Source of the DNA: Eisenbergiella sp963559585
GTDB lineage: Bacteria > Bacillota > Clostridia > Lachnospirales > Lachnospiraceae
Reading direction: 5' to 3'
Assembly (NCBI GenBank): GCA_963559585.1
Contig: CAUWLJ010000024.1
Coordinates: forward strand, 1 to 38,901
Length of the DNA: 38,901 nt
The translations under genes were made by a program, and so were the position numbers. Below, piece by piece: positions 32,016-38,901 of this stretch. Position 1 is the first letter of the stretch; each line of letters opens with the position of its first letter. The notes beneath the pieces are model-generated. The model had not been told where the DNA came from and did not search any database. It was given only the letters and a program-made list of their open reading frames with translations.

Positions 32016-33806
32016 ATGGCACACCGATTAAAAATAAGGAAAGCAGGCAAAAGACTTAGGATCAAGAATCCTTTGTTCCGTTTATTGGTGGACTGCAGAA
32101 AACAGTGGGGATGGCTGGCGATGCTTGTTTTTTCCTATTTTTTCGCCGGATTATTTAAAAGTCGGATTGCATTGCAGTTCGGGAATATGACGGATGCGGC
32201 GCTGACTAAGAGACCAGAGGCAGCAATAATATATGTGCAGCCTCTGGTTTTTTTACTTATTCTGGATCTCATCAGGGGTGTAATAACTTATATCGTGACT
32301 GCGCAGACGACGGAACGGATGTTTTTTGATATGAAGATGAAAATCTTCGGAAAGATGAACCACCTTGGAACGGAAACGATTGAAAAGCAGCTGCGCTCCG
32401 GAGATGTGGTCACGCGCGTCAACAGCGACCTGAATTCGCTGTGTGAGGATCTTGCCGGCAAGTATACCTGGTTTGCAAGGGTATTTTTCACAGCAGTGAT
32501 CGCTTTTGTCTCCTGCGCGATGCTGAGCTGGGAGCTTTCCCTGGTCTATTTCATCCTGATGCCGCCCACGCTCTGGCTGATCAACCGGATCAGCAGGCCG
32601 ATGAAGGAAAAACAGAAGAAAGCGCTGCAGGGGATCAGCACTGGGATGAATCTGGCCGGAGAGGCGCTGGGAGCTGCGGTCACGGTCAAAGCCTACGGCC
32701 TGGAGGCGGAGATGGGCAGACGGTTTTCGGAATGTATGGATCTGGCGTCGGAGCAGGAGACGGCAAATGAAAGGCTGAGCGCTCAGATGCTCTCGGTCAG
32801 GTATGTTGGGGTAGTGCTTCCCATGGCGCTGATGTTGTTTGCGGGCGTTCTGCTGGTGCAGGAGGGCCGGGTGACGCCGGGAACCGTAATCGCGTTTTCC
32901 TCTCTGTGTGGGAGCGTGAGAGGGCTTCTGGAAATCACCAACAGTATTCTGAAAATCTGGCGGCGTTCCCTGGCCGCAAGCGAACGGATTTATGAGATTC
33001 TGGATCTTGAGGAGGAACGCTCCGGAGATGTTTCTCAGGCTCATGAGGAACCGGTTATTCCCGTGATTTGCGCGCAGGGGCTGCAGTTTTCTTACCGGGA
33101 GGATACGCCGGTGCTGCGGGGGCTTTCCATAGAAGCGGCACAGGGAGAATGCGTGGCCCTGGTGGGAGAAAGTGGCTGTGGAAAGAGCACGGTGCTGAAG
33201 CTGCTCTGTGGGTTTTACGGGCTTCCCTCCCAAACGGAAGGAGAACTCCGGCTGTGGGACGTTCCGGTTCAGGAATGGGAACTGGGAGCGCTCCGGGACA
33301 GAATCGCACTGGTGGGACAGGATTCCTTCCTGTTTCAGGATAGCATAAGAAATAATGTGAGCTGCGGCAGTACAGACGTGAGCGGGGAATCGGTCATTCA
33401 GGCGCTGAAGGATGCGGACATCTGGCCGTTTGTGGAAGCGCTTCCGGACGGCCTTGATACCCGGATCGGTGACGGCGGGCTGCAGTTGTCTGGCGGTCAG
33501 CGGCAGCGGATCGCTATTGCGCGTGCCTTTCTGAAGGATGCGCCGCTGCTGATTCTGGATGAGCCGACTTCCGCGTTGGATGAAGAAGCGGAGCAGGAGA
33601 TCCAAAAGTCTCTGGATAGGCTTTCCAAAGGACGCACCAGCATCATTGTCACGCACCGGCTGTATACACTGAAGAATGTGGATAAAATCTATGTACTGGA
33701 ACAAGGCCGTGTGGCGGAGCAGGGAAGCTGGGAGGCGCTGCTTCAGAAAAAGGGTGCTTTTTACCGGCTTCTGATGCTGCAGCAGAAAGGGGGCGGAGCG
33801 CAGTGA
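32016..33806 (+). CDS. ABC exporter half, membrane plus ATPase domain
   Basis: 596 residues. A six-helix exporter membrane domain (about 25-320; LVFSYFFAGLFKSRIALQFGNMTDAAL, VFFTAVIAFVSCAMLSWELSLVYFILMPP) is followed by an ATPase domain with Walker A GESGCGKST, Q-loop VGQDSFLFQDSI, signature LSGGQRQRIAIARA, Walker B LLILDEPTSALDEEAEQE and the switch His in IVTHRL, all intact. The stop overlaps the start of the second half-transporter by 4 bases (GTGA), so the two form a heterodimer of the MsbA/LmrA-like type. Cargo is unknown: no peptide precursor or C39 protease domain is present, and the neighbours are broken glycosyltransferases. Ribosome site AAGGAGGG. Confidence 0.94.
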   Translation: MAHRLKIRKAGKRLRIKNPLFRLLVDCRKQWGWLAMLVFSYFFAGLFKSRIALQFGNMTDAALTKRPEAAIIYVQPLVFLLILDLIRGVITYIVTAQTTERMFFDMKMKIFGKMNHLGTETIEKQLRSGDVVTRVNSDLNSLCEDLAGKYTWFARVFFTAVIAFVSCAMLSWELSLVYFILMPPTLWLINRISRPMKEKQKKALQGISTGMNLAGEALGAAVTVKAYGLEAEMGRRFSECMDLASEQETANERLSAQMLSVRYVGVVLPMALMLFAGVLLVQEGRVTPGTVIAFSSLCGSVRGLLEITNSILKIWRRSLAASERIYEILDLEEERSGDVSQAHEEPVIPVICAQGLQFSYREDTPVLRGLSIEAAQGECVALVGESGCGKSTVLKLLCGFYGLPSQTEGELRLWDVPVQEWELGALRDRIALVGQDSFLFQDSIRNNVSCGSTDVSGESVIQALKDADIWPFVEALPDGLDTRIGDGGLQLSGGQRQRIAIARAFLKDAPLLILDEPTSALDEEAEQEIQKSLDRLSKGRTSIIVTHRLYTLKNVDKIYVLEQGRVAEQGSWEALLQKKGAFYRLLMLQQKGGGAQ

Positions 33807-35572
33807 AAAAGAAAATCGGTTACAGAGAGGCATTTTCCTTCCTGATTCGGTTATGCCGCCCGATGGGAAAGGAGCAGAGGACGTTCTGGTTCGGTAGTCT
33901 GCTGGAATCTCTGGAAATGCTGAACACACTTTTGGTCCCTTTTGTTTTCCAACAGATGATACAGCTTGTATCCGGAGTCGGAGAAGGTGGTACGGGCGGT
34001 ATGATGGAAATCCTGTTTCTGCTTGCGGCGGTTCTTTTCATAACGCCGTTTATCAGCCTGGGAAGCTGCCTGCATCATAGGACTGCAATCCGGGGGAAAA
34101 ACAACATGCGCCTGCTTTTGTTTTCCCATATGCAGAGGCTGTCCGTTGCGGAACTTCAGAAGAGGGACACAGGGGAATTCCTTACTCTCCTTAGTAATGA
34201 TGTGAACCGAGCCTATGGGTTGTTACAGGGCTTTGGTATGCGAGCCTGCTGTCAATTCCTTGTGGCTTTTCCCATCACCGCAGCCATTCTCATTTATTAC
34301 TGTCCAACGGTTGCGGCGCTGGCTATCCCGGTCAGCCTGGCCACAATCTGGATATCAGCCGTGTTCAATCCGAAGGTGAGCAGGCTGGGACAGGAGGCGC
34401 AGAAGGAGATGGGGGCATCGGCCGGTCCTCTGATTGAACTGATTCAGGGATATCAGGCCGTCCGGATGTTTTCAGGCTATCAGCGGCTGCTGGAGCGGTT
34501 TACGGAAATCTGCAGGAGGATTTTCAGAAAAAGGGTACATTATCGCACGATTAACGGCATTGTGGACGGTTTTCTCAATTTTTTCCAGACCGCGGCACAG
34601 CCCTTTACTCTTGCCGTAGCGCTTTTTCTGATTCTGGCCGGAAGATGCAGCATTGACACCGCGGTCCTGGTTTCCAGTATTGCCAGTGTGATGGCAGATC
34701 GTGCCAGGGGCGTAGGAACCTTTATTGCGAACATGCAGCCGCCGATGGAAAGCGCGAGGCGGATTTTTGCGGTTCTGAATCTTCCGGAGGAAGCGGAGCG
34801 TCAGGGAGGGGCGGAGCTTCAAAAAGGCGCAGGCTGTCAGAAAGAGGCGGACCGTCAGGACGGGACAGGCCATCAGAACGGAGCAAAGAAGAGGACGGGA
34901 GCAGGCGGAACGGCCTGCCCGGAGGAAAAACCGGTTCCGGCCCTGAGCATCCGGGGATTGTCTTTTTCCTATCCGGAAGGCGGAACGGTTTTGAAGGATT
35001 TCTCCTGCGAGGCTGCAGATGGAGAGACCGTAGTGATTACCGGTCCTTCCGGTTGTGGAAAAACCACGCTTTTCAGACTGATTCAGGCGCTGTACGAGCC
35101 ACAGGCCGGAGAAATCCGTTATTTTGGCGTGCCCGGAAACCGTTTGCAGAAATCGCAGATTCGTGATCTGATCGCATATGTGCCACAGGAGTGCAGCCTG
35201 TTTGATGGAAGCATTGGTTATAATATCCGGCTTGGCAATCCATCCGCTGGCATGGAGGAGGTGGAGGAAGCGGCAAGAGCCGCCTGTATCGATGCCTTCA
35301 TTCACAGCCTGCCGGAAGGGTATGAGACTCAGGTGGGTGAGAAGGGAGCGCAGCTTTCCGGAGGCCAGAGACAGCGGATTGCCATTGCACGGGCATTTCT
35401 GAAGAATGCGCCGCTGCTTCTGCTGGACGAGCCAACCTCCGCGCTGGATGCACAGACGGAACGGGGCATTTGGGAGGCGCTGCAAAACCTGATGAAGGGA
35501 CGCACGGTGCTGGTCATATCCCATCAGACATATATTCCTTATGACCGGGAAATCCGTCTTGGGACAAAATAA
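33803..35572 (+). CDS. ABC exporter second half
   Basis: 589 residues, GTG start overlapping the previous stop. The exporter membrane domain (FVFQQMIQLVSG, LLAAVLFITPFISLGSCLHH, FLVAFPITAAILIYYCPTVAALAIPVSLATI) is joined to the ATPase domain by an unusual linker of hexapeptide repeats. Walker A GPSGCGKTT, signature LSGGQRQRIAIARA, Walker B LLLLDEPTSALDAQTE and switch His in VISHQTY are present. Both halves of the pair therefore have complete ATP sites by motif. It ends in a short tail without extra domain. The gene stops 107 bases before the CNNM-type gene, which has its own promoter. Confidence 0.94.
   Translation: MKKKIGYREAFSFLIRLCRPMGKEQRTFWFGSLLESLEMLNTLLVPFVFQQMIQLVSGVGEGGTGGMMEILFLLAAVLFITPFISLGSCLHHRTAIRGKNNMRLLLFSHMQRLSVAELQKRDTGEFLTLLSNDVNRAYGLLQGFGMRACCQFLVAFPITAAILIYYCPTVAALAIPVSLATIWISAVFNPKVSRLGQEAQKEMGASAGPLIELIQGYQAVRMFSGYQRLLERFTEICRRIFRKRVHYRTINGIVDGFLNFFQTAAQPFTLAVALFLILAGRCSIDTAVLVSSIASVMADRARGVGTFIANMQPPMESARRIFAVLNLPEEAERQGGAELQKGAGCQKEADRQDGTGHQNGAKKRTGAGGTACPEEKPVPALSIRGLSFSYPEGGTVLKDFSCEAADGETVVITGPSGCGKTTLFRLIQALYEPQAGEIRYFGVPGNRLQKSQIRDLIAYVPQECSLFDGSIGYNIRLGNPSAGMEEVEEAARAACIDAFIHSLPEGYETQVGEKGAQLSGGQRQRIAIARAFLKNAPLLLLDEPTSALDAQTERGIWEALQNLMKGRTVLVISHQTYIPYDREIRLGTK
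34793..34900 (+). repeat. 18-bp tandem repeats encoding a hexapeptide linker
   Basis: Five to six degenerate 18-base units of the form GCG-GAN-NNT-CAG-NNN-GGN translate to AERQGG / AELQKG / AGCQKE / ADRQDG / TGHQNG / AKKRTG. They sit exactly between the last membrane helix and the ATPase domain. Position 1 (Ala/Thr) and position 4 (Gln) are nearly constant. Relatives normally have a short linker here. Confidence 0.75.
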
Positions 35573-35621
35573 AGAAAGAAGCTTTCATGCGTTTGTCGTG
35601 TTGTTGTTCTTTTTATGCTTC

Positions 35622-35650
35622 TTGACGTTTCCTATATGGAATGATATATT
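35622..35650 (+). promoter_or_regulatory. Promoter of the CNNM-type gene
   Basis: TTGACG (35622-35627), 17 bases, TATATT (35645-35650), about 30 bases before the start codon. Confidence 0.75.
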
Positions 35651-35679
35651 AAAAGAATTGAAAAGGAGTTGATACAACA

Positions 35680-37053
35680 ATGGACGACGGAGGGCCTGAT
35701 GCCAGTATCCTGATCTTTTTGGGACTGTTGCTGGCAGAAGCATATTTTTATGGCTTTGGAGCTGCCCTGAATGGCTTGAATGAGAAGGAAACGGAGAGAA
35801 AGGCAGAGGAAAAAGGAGATAAGACCTCCATCCTCCTGACCCGGATTATCGGAAGCCCTTCCATTTACATCAATACGGTTCAGCTTATTCTCACCTTCAT
35901 CAATCTGTGCATGGGAGGTTTGTATTTAAGGGCCTTCGGCGGATGGATGGAAGCCTTTTTTTTCAGAATCGCAGACAGGATCGGCGGCGTACCCCTTTGG
36001 GTTCAGACATTCTTTACCGTATCTGCGGCAGTGCTTACCGTGCTGCTGCTCCTGTATGTACTGCTGGTATTCGGGGTTATGATCCCAAGGAAAATCGTTT
36101 CCAGGCAGCCGGACAGATGGGCGGCACGGCTGGTTCGGCCTGTGAGCGCGGTGATTGCGCTGCTTCGGCCTGTGACCTGGCTTTTTCATGCCACGGCGAA
36201 GCTGATTCTGCGTCTCCTGGGGCTGAGGCCGGACGAGGACAGCCTGGATGTGACGGAGGAAGAGATTATATCCATGGTGAATGAAGGCCATGAGCAGGGG
36301 GTGATCCAGACCAGCGAGGCCGAGATGATCACCAACATCTTTGAATTCGGGGACAAGCGGGCTGAGGACATTATGGTAAACCGCAACCACATCGTGGCTA
36401 TCGACTGTGAGACCCCCTTCAAGGTGGCAGTATCCTTTATGCTCAACGGACGCAACAGCAGATACCCGGTATACAGGGAAAATATTGACCACATCATCGG
36501 TATCCTTCACATGAAGGATGCCCTGCGCCGTCAGGCGCTGATTGATCCGGAGAGTAAGATCGGAGACATCCCGGGCCTTCTGAGGGAGGCCAGATTTATT
36601 CCTGAAACCAGGAATGTGGATTCCCTTTTTAAAACCATGCAGTCAACCAAGTGCCAGATGGTCATCGTCCTGGATGAGTACGGCCAGACGGCAGGCATGA
36701 TCTCCATGGAGGACATTCTGGAGGAGATCGTGGGAAATATCATGGATGAATACGATACGGACGAGTCCTATATTCATCAGAAAAGCAGGGACGAATTCAT
36801 CATCGAGGGCAAAACCCCTCTGGAGGAGCTGGAGGAGCGCTTCGGTATTGATTTCGGGGAAACCGAATTTGAGACGCTCAACGGCTATCTGATCGCGCTT
36901 CTTGAGCACATCCCTGAGCCGGACGAGCAGTTTGAGACCAGAATCGGCGGATACCAGTTTAAGGTGCTCTCTGTGGCTGGCAGGATGATCCGGTCGGTGC
37001 TGGTCACCAGACTGCCGGAGGAGCCTGAGACGCCAATGGAGCAGGCATCCTGA
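35680..37053 (+). CDS. CNNM/CorC-type membrane protein with CBS domains
   Basis: 457 residues. N-terminal DUF21 (CNNM transmembrane) domain with helices near 8-30, 62-85 and 103-135 (NTVQLILTFINLCMGGLYLRAF; FFTVSAAVLTVLLLLYVLLVFGVMIPR). A CBS pair follows (DIMVNRNHIVAIDCETPFKVAVSFMLNGRNSRYPVYRENIDHIIGILHMKDAL; MVIVLDEYGQTAGMISMEDILEEIVG), then the C-terminal transporter-associated CorC_HlyC domain (ETLNGYLIALLEHIPEPDEQFE). Older annotation calls such proteins hemolysins; relatives handle Mg2+ or Co2+ efflux. ATG 35680 after AAAAGGAGT. Followed 72 bases later by yebC. Confidence 0.94.
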   Translation: MDDGGPDASILIFLGLLLAEAYFYGFGAALNGLNEKETERKAEEKGDKTSILLTRIIGSPSIYINTVQLILTFINLCMGGLYLRAFGGWMEAFFFRIADRIGGVPLWVQTFFTVSAAVLTVLLLLYVLLVFGVMIPRKIVSRQPDRWAARLVRPVSAVIALLRPVTWLFHATAKLILRLLGLRPDEDSLDVTEEEIISMVNEGHEQGVIQTSEAEMITNIFEFGDKRAEDIMVNRNHIVAIDCETPFKVAVSFMLNGRNSRYPVYRENIDHIIGILHMKDALRRQALIDPESKIGDIPGLLREARFIPETRNVDSLFKTMQSTKCQMVIVLDEYGQTAGMISMEDILEEIVGNIMDEYDTDESYIHQKSRDEFIIEGKTPLEELEERFGIDFGETEFETLNGYLIALLEHIPEPDEQFETRIGGYQFKVLSVAGRMIRSVLVTRLPEEPETPMEQAS

Positions 37054-37125
37054 GCACATTTATCAGGATCACTCCTAATAAAAATCAAAAGAGCTGGACA
37101 GATACAGCGGAAATGAGGAGAACAT

Positions 37126-37854
37126 ATGTCAGGACATTCTAAATTTGCCAATATCAAGCACAAGAAGGAGAAAAACGATGCCGCGAAGGGGAAGATTTTT
37201 ACCATTCTCGGAAGGGAAATCGCCGTTGCCGTAAAGGAGGGCGGCCCTGATCCTGCCAACAACTTCAAGCTGGCTCAGGTGATTGCCAAGGCCAAGTCCA
37301 ATAATATGCCCAACGACACCATCGAGCGAGGCATCAAGAAGGCGGCCGGGGACGTGGGAAACGTGAATTATGAATACGTGACCTATGAGGGCTATGGCCC
37401 GGGCGGCATTGCCATCATCGTGGACGCCCTTACCGACAACAAGAACCGCACCGCAGCCAATGTAAGAAGCGCTTTCACCAAGGGGAACGGCAGCATCGGT
37501 ACTCCCGGCTGTGTTTCCTTCATGTTCGACAAGAGAGGACAGATCATCATCGATAAGGAAGAATGCGACATGGAAGCGGACGACCTGATGATGCTGGTGC
37601 TGGACGCCGGCGCAGAGGATTTTGCGGACGAGGAGGACAGCTTCGAGATCCTCACCGATCCCGATGAGCTGGAAAATGTGAAAAAGGCTCTGGAGGAGGC
37701 CGGCATCACCATGGCCAGCGCAGAGGTGACCATGATCCCCCAGAATTACGTGGAGCTGACCGACGAAACCGCCCTGAAGAACCTGCAGAAGACCCTTGAT
37801 CTTCTGGATGATGACGACGATGTGCAGGCGGTTTATCACAACTGGGATGAATAG
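37126..37854 (+). CDS. yebC: YebC/PmpR-family protein
   Basis: 242 residues of the YebC/TACO1 family, DNA-binding regulators in some bacteria and, in recent work, factors that help ribosomes through proline-rich stretches. Characteristic start MSGHSKFANIKHKKEKNDAAKGKIFTILGREI, then IAKAKSNNMPNDTIERGIKKA and the DALTDNKNRTAANVRSAFTKGNG region; the C-terminus is very acidic (DLLDDDDDVQAVYHNWDE). All three domains are complete. GAGG-type ribosome site. Its terminator directly follows and is next to an integrase fragment. Confidence 0.96.
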   Translation: MSGHSKFANIKHKKEKNDAAKGKIFTILGREIAVAVKEGGPDPANNFKLAQVIAKAKSNNMPNDTIERGIKKAAGDVGNVNYEYVTYEGYGPGGIAIIVDALTDNKNRTAANVRSAFTKGNGSIGTPGCVSFMFDKRGQIIIDKEECDMEADDLMMLVLDAGAEDFADEEDSFEILTDPDELENVKKALEEAGITMASAEVTMIPQNYVELTDETALKNLQKTLDLLDDDDDVQAVYHNWDE

Positions 37855-37888
37855 GAAGAATAGTGGTCTAACCAGTAATGACAGGCAG

Positions 37889-37935
37889 GACTTCTTTTCC
37901 AACGTATCAGAATACGGTGGGAAAGGAGTCTTTTT
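37889..37935 (+). terminator. Strong terminator of yebC overlapping the ribosome site of an integrase remnant
   Basis: GACTTCTTTTCCAACGTA (37889-37906) pairs with TACGGTGGGAAAGGAGTC (37913-37930), 18 bp with one mismatch, then TTTTT (37931-37935). The 3' arm includes AAAGGAG, the ribosome site for the GTG frame at 37936. Confidence 0.8.
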
Positions 37936-38094
37936 GTGTTAAATGAAGATGTTTTAAAAGAGTACATATTTGATTGTGAGATGAGAAAGCTGAGTAAGCG
38001 TACAATCCAGACTTACCGGAATGTAAATGTGTTTTTCATTGTGCGTTCTCCTTTTGGTTTGTGTTTGTCACTTTTCTATGTACCCAGTATATAA
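37936..38094 (+). pseudogene. Tyrosine recombinase/integrase N-terminal remnant
   Basis: A GTG start with AAAGGAG seven bases before it opens 52 codons: VLNEDVLKEYIFDCEMRKLSKRTIQTYRNVNVFFI, then unrelated residues to TAA. The first 35 residues match the core-binding SAM-like domain of phage-type integrases. The catalytic domain is absent. It marks the border of the AT-rich island at the right of the window and probably a former integration site behind yebC. Confidence 0.7.
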
Positions 38095-38131
38095 ATTGTG
38101 ATATACTAAGATAAGGAAAAGAGGTGGTATA

Positions 38132-38329
38132 ATGTCGGTATCTGAAGCACAGCAAAAAGCAGTAAATAAATATTTGAAAAATACGTTTGATGATATTAAA
38201 ACGAGAGTACCAAAAGGTAAAAGGGAAGAATATAAGGAAAAAGCCCGCTTGCTGGGGTATGATAGCTTTAATGGTTTTGTAATTCAGGCGATAGAAGAAA
38301 AGATAGAAAGAGAGGCTGCAAAGCAATGA
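38132..38329 (+). CDS. Small RHH-like antitoxin
   Basis: 65 residues: a basic helical protein (KAVNKYLKNTFDDIKTRVPKGKREEYKEKARLLGYDSFNGFVIQAIEEKIERE). The pattern, a short strand with RVPKG, a helix, then SFNGFVIQAIEEKI, fits ribbon-helix-helix antitoxins of Firmicutes, which bind their own promoter. The last bases overlap the next gene by ATGA, so translation is coupled. Ribosome site GAGGTGG. Confidence 0.75.
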   Translation: MSVSEAQQKAVNKYLKNTFDDIKTRVPKGKREEYKEKARLLGYDSFNGFVIQAIEEKIEREAAKQ

Positions 38330-38670
38330 GTAATAAAGAAAAGGTTGTAGAACTTTTGGACAGTGTGCCGGACTATAAAATGGGTTATGTTTTGGCGTAT
38401 GTTCAGGGCATTACAGCAGACGAGGAAGCGGATGATATTTATAGCGAAGGTATAGCTGTTCCTAAATATAAACGAATAATTTTGGGGTCGGAAGAAGATA
38501 AGAAATGGATAGCAGAGATGCCAGAGCTTCCGGGATGTATGGCGGACGGCTCGACACCGAATGAAGCACTTGAAAACGCAAAGGCTGTGATCCGGGAATG
38601 GATTGAAACAGCGCAGAGCTTGGGGCGTGCGGTTCCAGAACCGACATTTAATAGGATAGGAATATTATGA
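38326..38670 (+). CDS. HicB-like protein with an added N-terminal segment
   Basis: 114 residues. Residues 50-110 (WIAEMPELPGCMADGSTPNEALENAKAVIREWIETAQSLGRAVPEP) are the HicB RNase-H-like antitoxin domain. Residues 1-45 (KEKVVELLDSVPDYKMGYVLAYVQGITADEEADD) resemble a separate small Lachnospiraceae protein segment and are not part of normal HicB. The C-terminal DNA-binding domain of classic HicB is missing, but the preceding RHH protein could supply it. No HicA toxin gene is next to it in the window. Start ATG 38326 overlaps the previous stop. Confidence 0.8.
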   Translation: MSNKEKVVELLDSVPDYKMGYVLAYVQGITADEEADDIYSEGIAVPKYKRIILGSEEDKKWIAEMPELPGCMADGSTPNEALENAKAVIREWIETAQSLGRAVPEPTFNRIGIL

Positions 38671-38690
38671 TAACTTTTGAGACGCGGCAG

Positions 38691-38719
38691 TTGACAATAC
38701 AGCGTATATGTTGTATTGT
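38691..38719 (+). promoter_or_regulatory. Promoter with inverted repeat, before the HigB-like gene
   Basis: TTGACA (38691-38696), 17 bases, TATTGT (38714-38719). ACAATAC and GTATTGT form an inverted repeat (38694-38700 and 38713-38719) covering the promoter, as expected of a self-regulated toxin-antitoxin operon. Confidence 0.65.
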
Positions 38720-38751
38720 GTATGTAGAGACATAGAAAGAAGGTATATAAT

Positions 38752-38901
38752 TTGATTCTGCATGATTATGAATCAGCATCTGGCAGAAATTTATACTGGA
38801 ATATATAAAAAGTCTTACAGAAGACGAGCGTGTCGATGCTTATTCCGTAAGAGAATATATGGAAAACAATGAATTTGACAAGATTATGTGGAAAAGGTGG
38901 G
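38752..38901 (+). pseudogene. HigB-like toxin, frameshifted and cut by window edge
   Basis: A TTG start gives LILHDYESASGRNL, then stops at 38806-38808. One base later the frame reads EYIKSLTEDERVDAYSVREYMENNEFDKIMWKRW to the edge. A lost base in TTA(A)TACTG would give RNLILEYIKSL, the usual start of gp49/HigB-type mRNA interferases of Lachnospiraceae. The cognate Xre-type antitoxin would lie outside to the right. Either decayed or a sequencing slip. Confidence 0.65.

Noticed and set aside
38132..38901. Complete HicAB toxin-antitoxin system
   Set aside because: No HicA frame is present, and the third gene matches the HigB rather than HicA pattern.
1..38901. CRISPR arrays, tRNA/rRNA genes, replication origin
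   Set aside because: No regularly spaced direct repeats, cloverleaf with CCA-end, or rRNA-like sequence was seen on either strand; repeats present are dispersed palindromes.

Overview
The window looks like a chromosomal segment of a GC-rich, spore-forming Lachnospiraceae-type Firmicute (Clostridium cluster XIVa; Eisenbergiella or Hungatella-like is my guess from gene content, not a search). Pointers are the leuS T-box, Rex, an HMGL-type putative Re-citrate synthase next to an NADP-isocitrate dehydrogenase, LplB/YtcP-type sugar permeases with a YesN-type regulator, Gly/Cys-rich small proteins, and TTGACA-17-TATAAT promoters.

Layout. 1-6.6 kb: the tail of a large DUF5695-like protein; leuS behind a Leu T-box; two uncharacterised minus-strand genes; then a divergent pair (a 17-Cys mini-protein and a subtilisin-like protease), both with sigma-K/E-like promoter sequences. 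6.6-10.2 kb: Re-citrate synthase, an FCD-type GntR regulator and icd, a probable route to 2-oxoglutarate, with an ATTGTATACAAT operator over the first promoter. 10.4-19.3 kb: gtrA, a truncated GNAT gene, an ABC-F ATPase, rex, nnr, alr, a MazF-type RNase without an adjacent MazE, and a MATE pump.

19.3-30.8 kb is a carbohydrate-utilisation locus: GH88 unsaturated uronyl hydrolase, heparinase II/III-family protein, YesN/AraC membrane regulator, lipoprotein solute-binding protein, two permeases and a DUF5696-like putative glycosidase. The two transcription starts of the locus share a 20-base sequence and a 20-bp-spaced direct repeat at the same distance from a -10 box. The enzymes lack signal peptides, so oligosaccharides are probably imported and then cut in the cytoplasm. 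Two genes are broken as given: the regulator by an in-frame TAG, the LplB-type permease by a one-base shift at a G8 run.

30.9-32.0 kb is an AT-richer stretch of decayed family-2 glycosyltransferases, followed by a heterodimeric ABC exporter (32.0-35.6 kb), a CNNM/CorC-type membrane protein and yebC. Behind the yebC terminator lies an AT-rich island with an integrase remnant, a small RHH-like antitoxin, a HicB-like protein and a frameshifted HigB-like toxin start cut by the window edge.

Across the first 16 kb the intergenic spaces carry recurring palindromic modules. Several end in a small hairpin that contains or abuts the Shine-Dalgarno sequence of the next gene (leuS, ABC-F, icd, nnr, alr and the 95-aa gene). 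Two of them (before icd and nnr) keep the same hairpin lengths with compensating base changes. This hairpin/SD leader family is the most unusual structure here. No rRNA, tRNA, CRISPR array or intact insertion sequence was seen.
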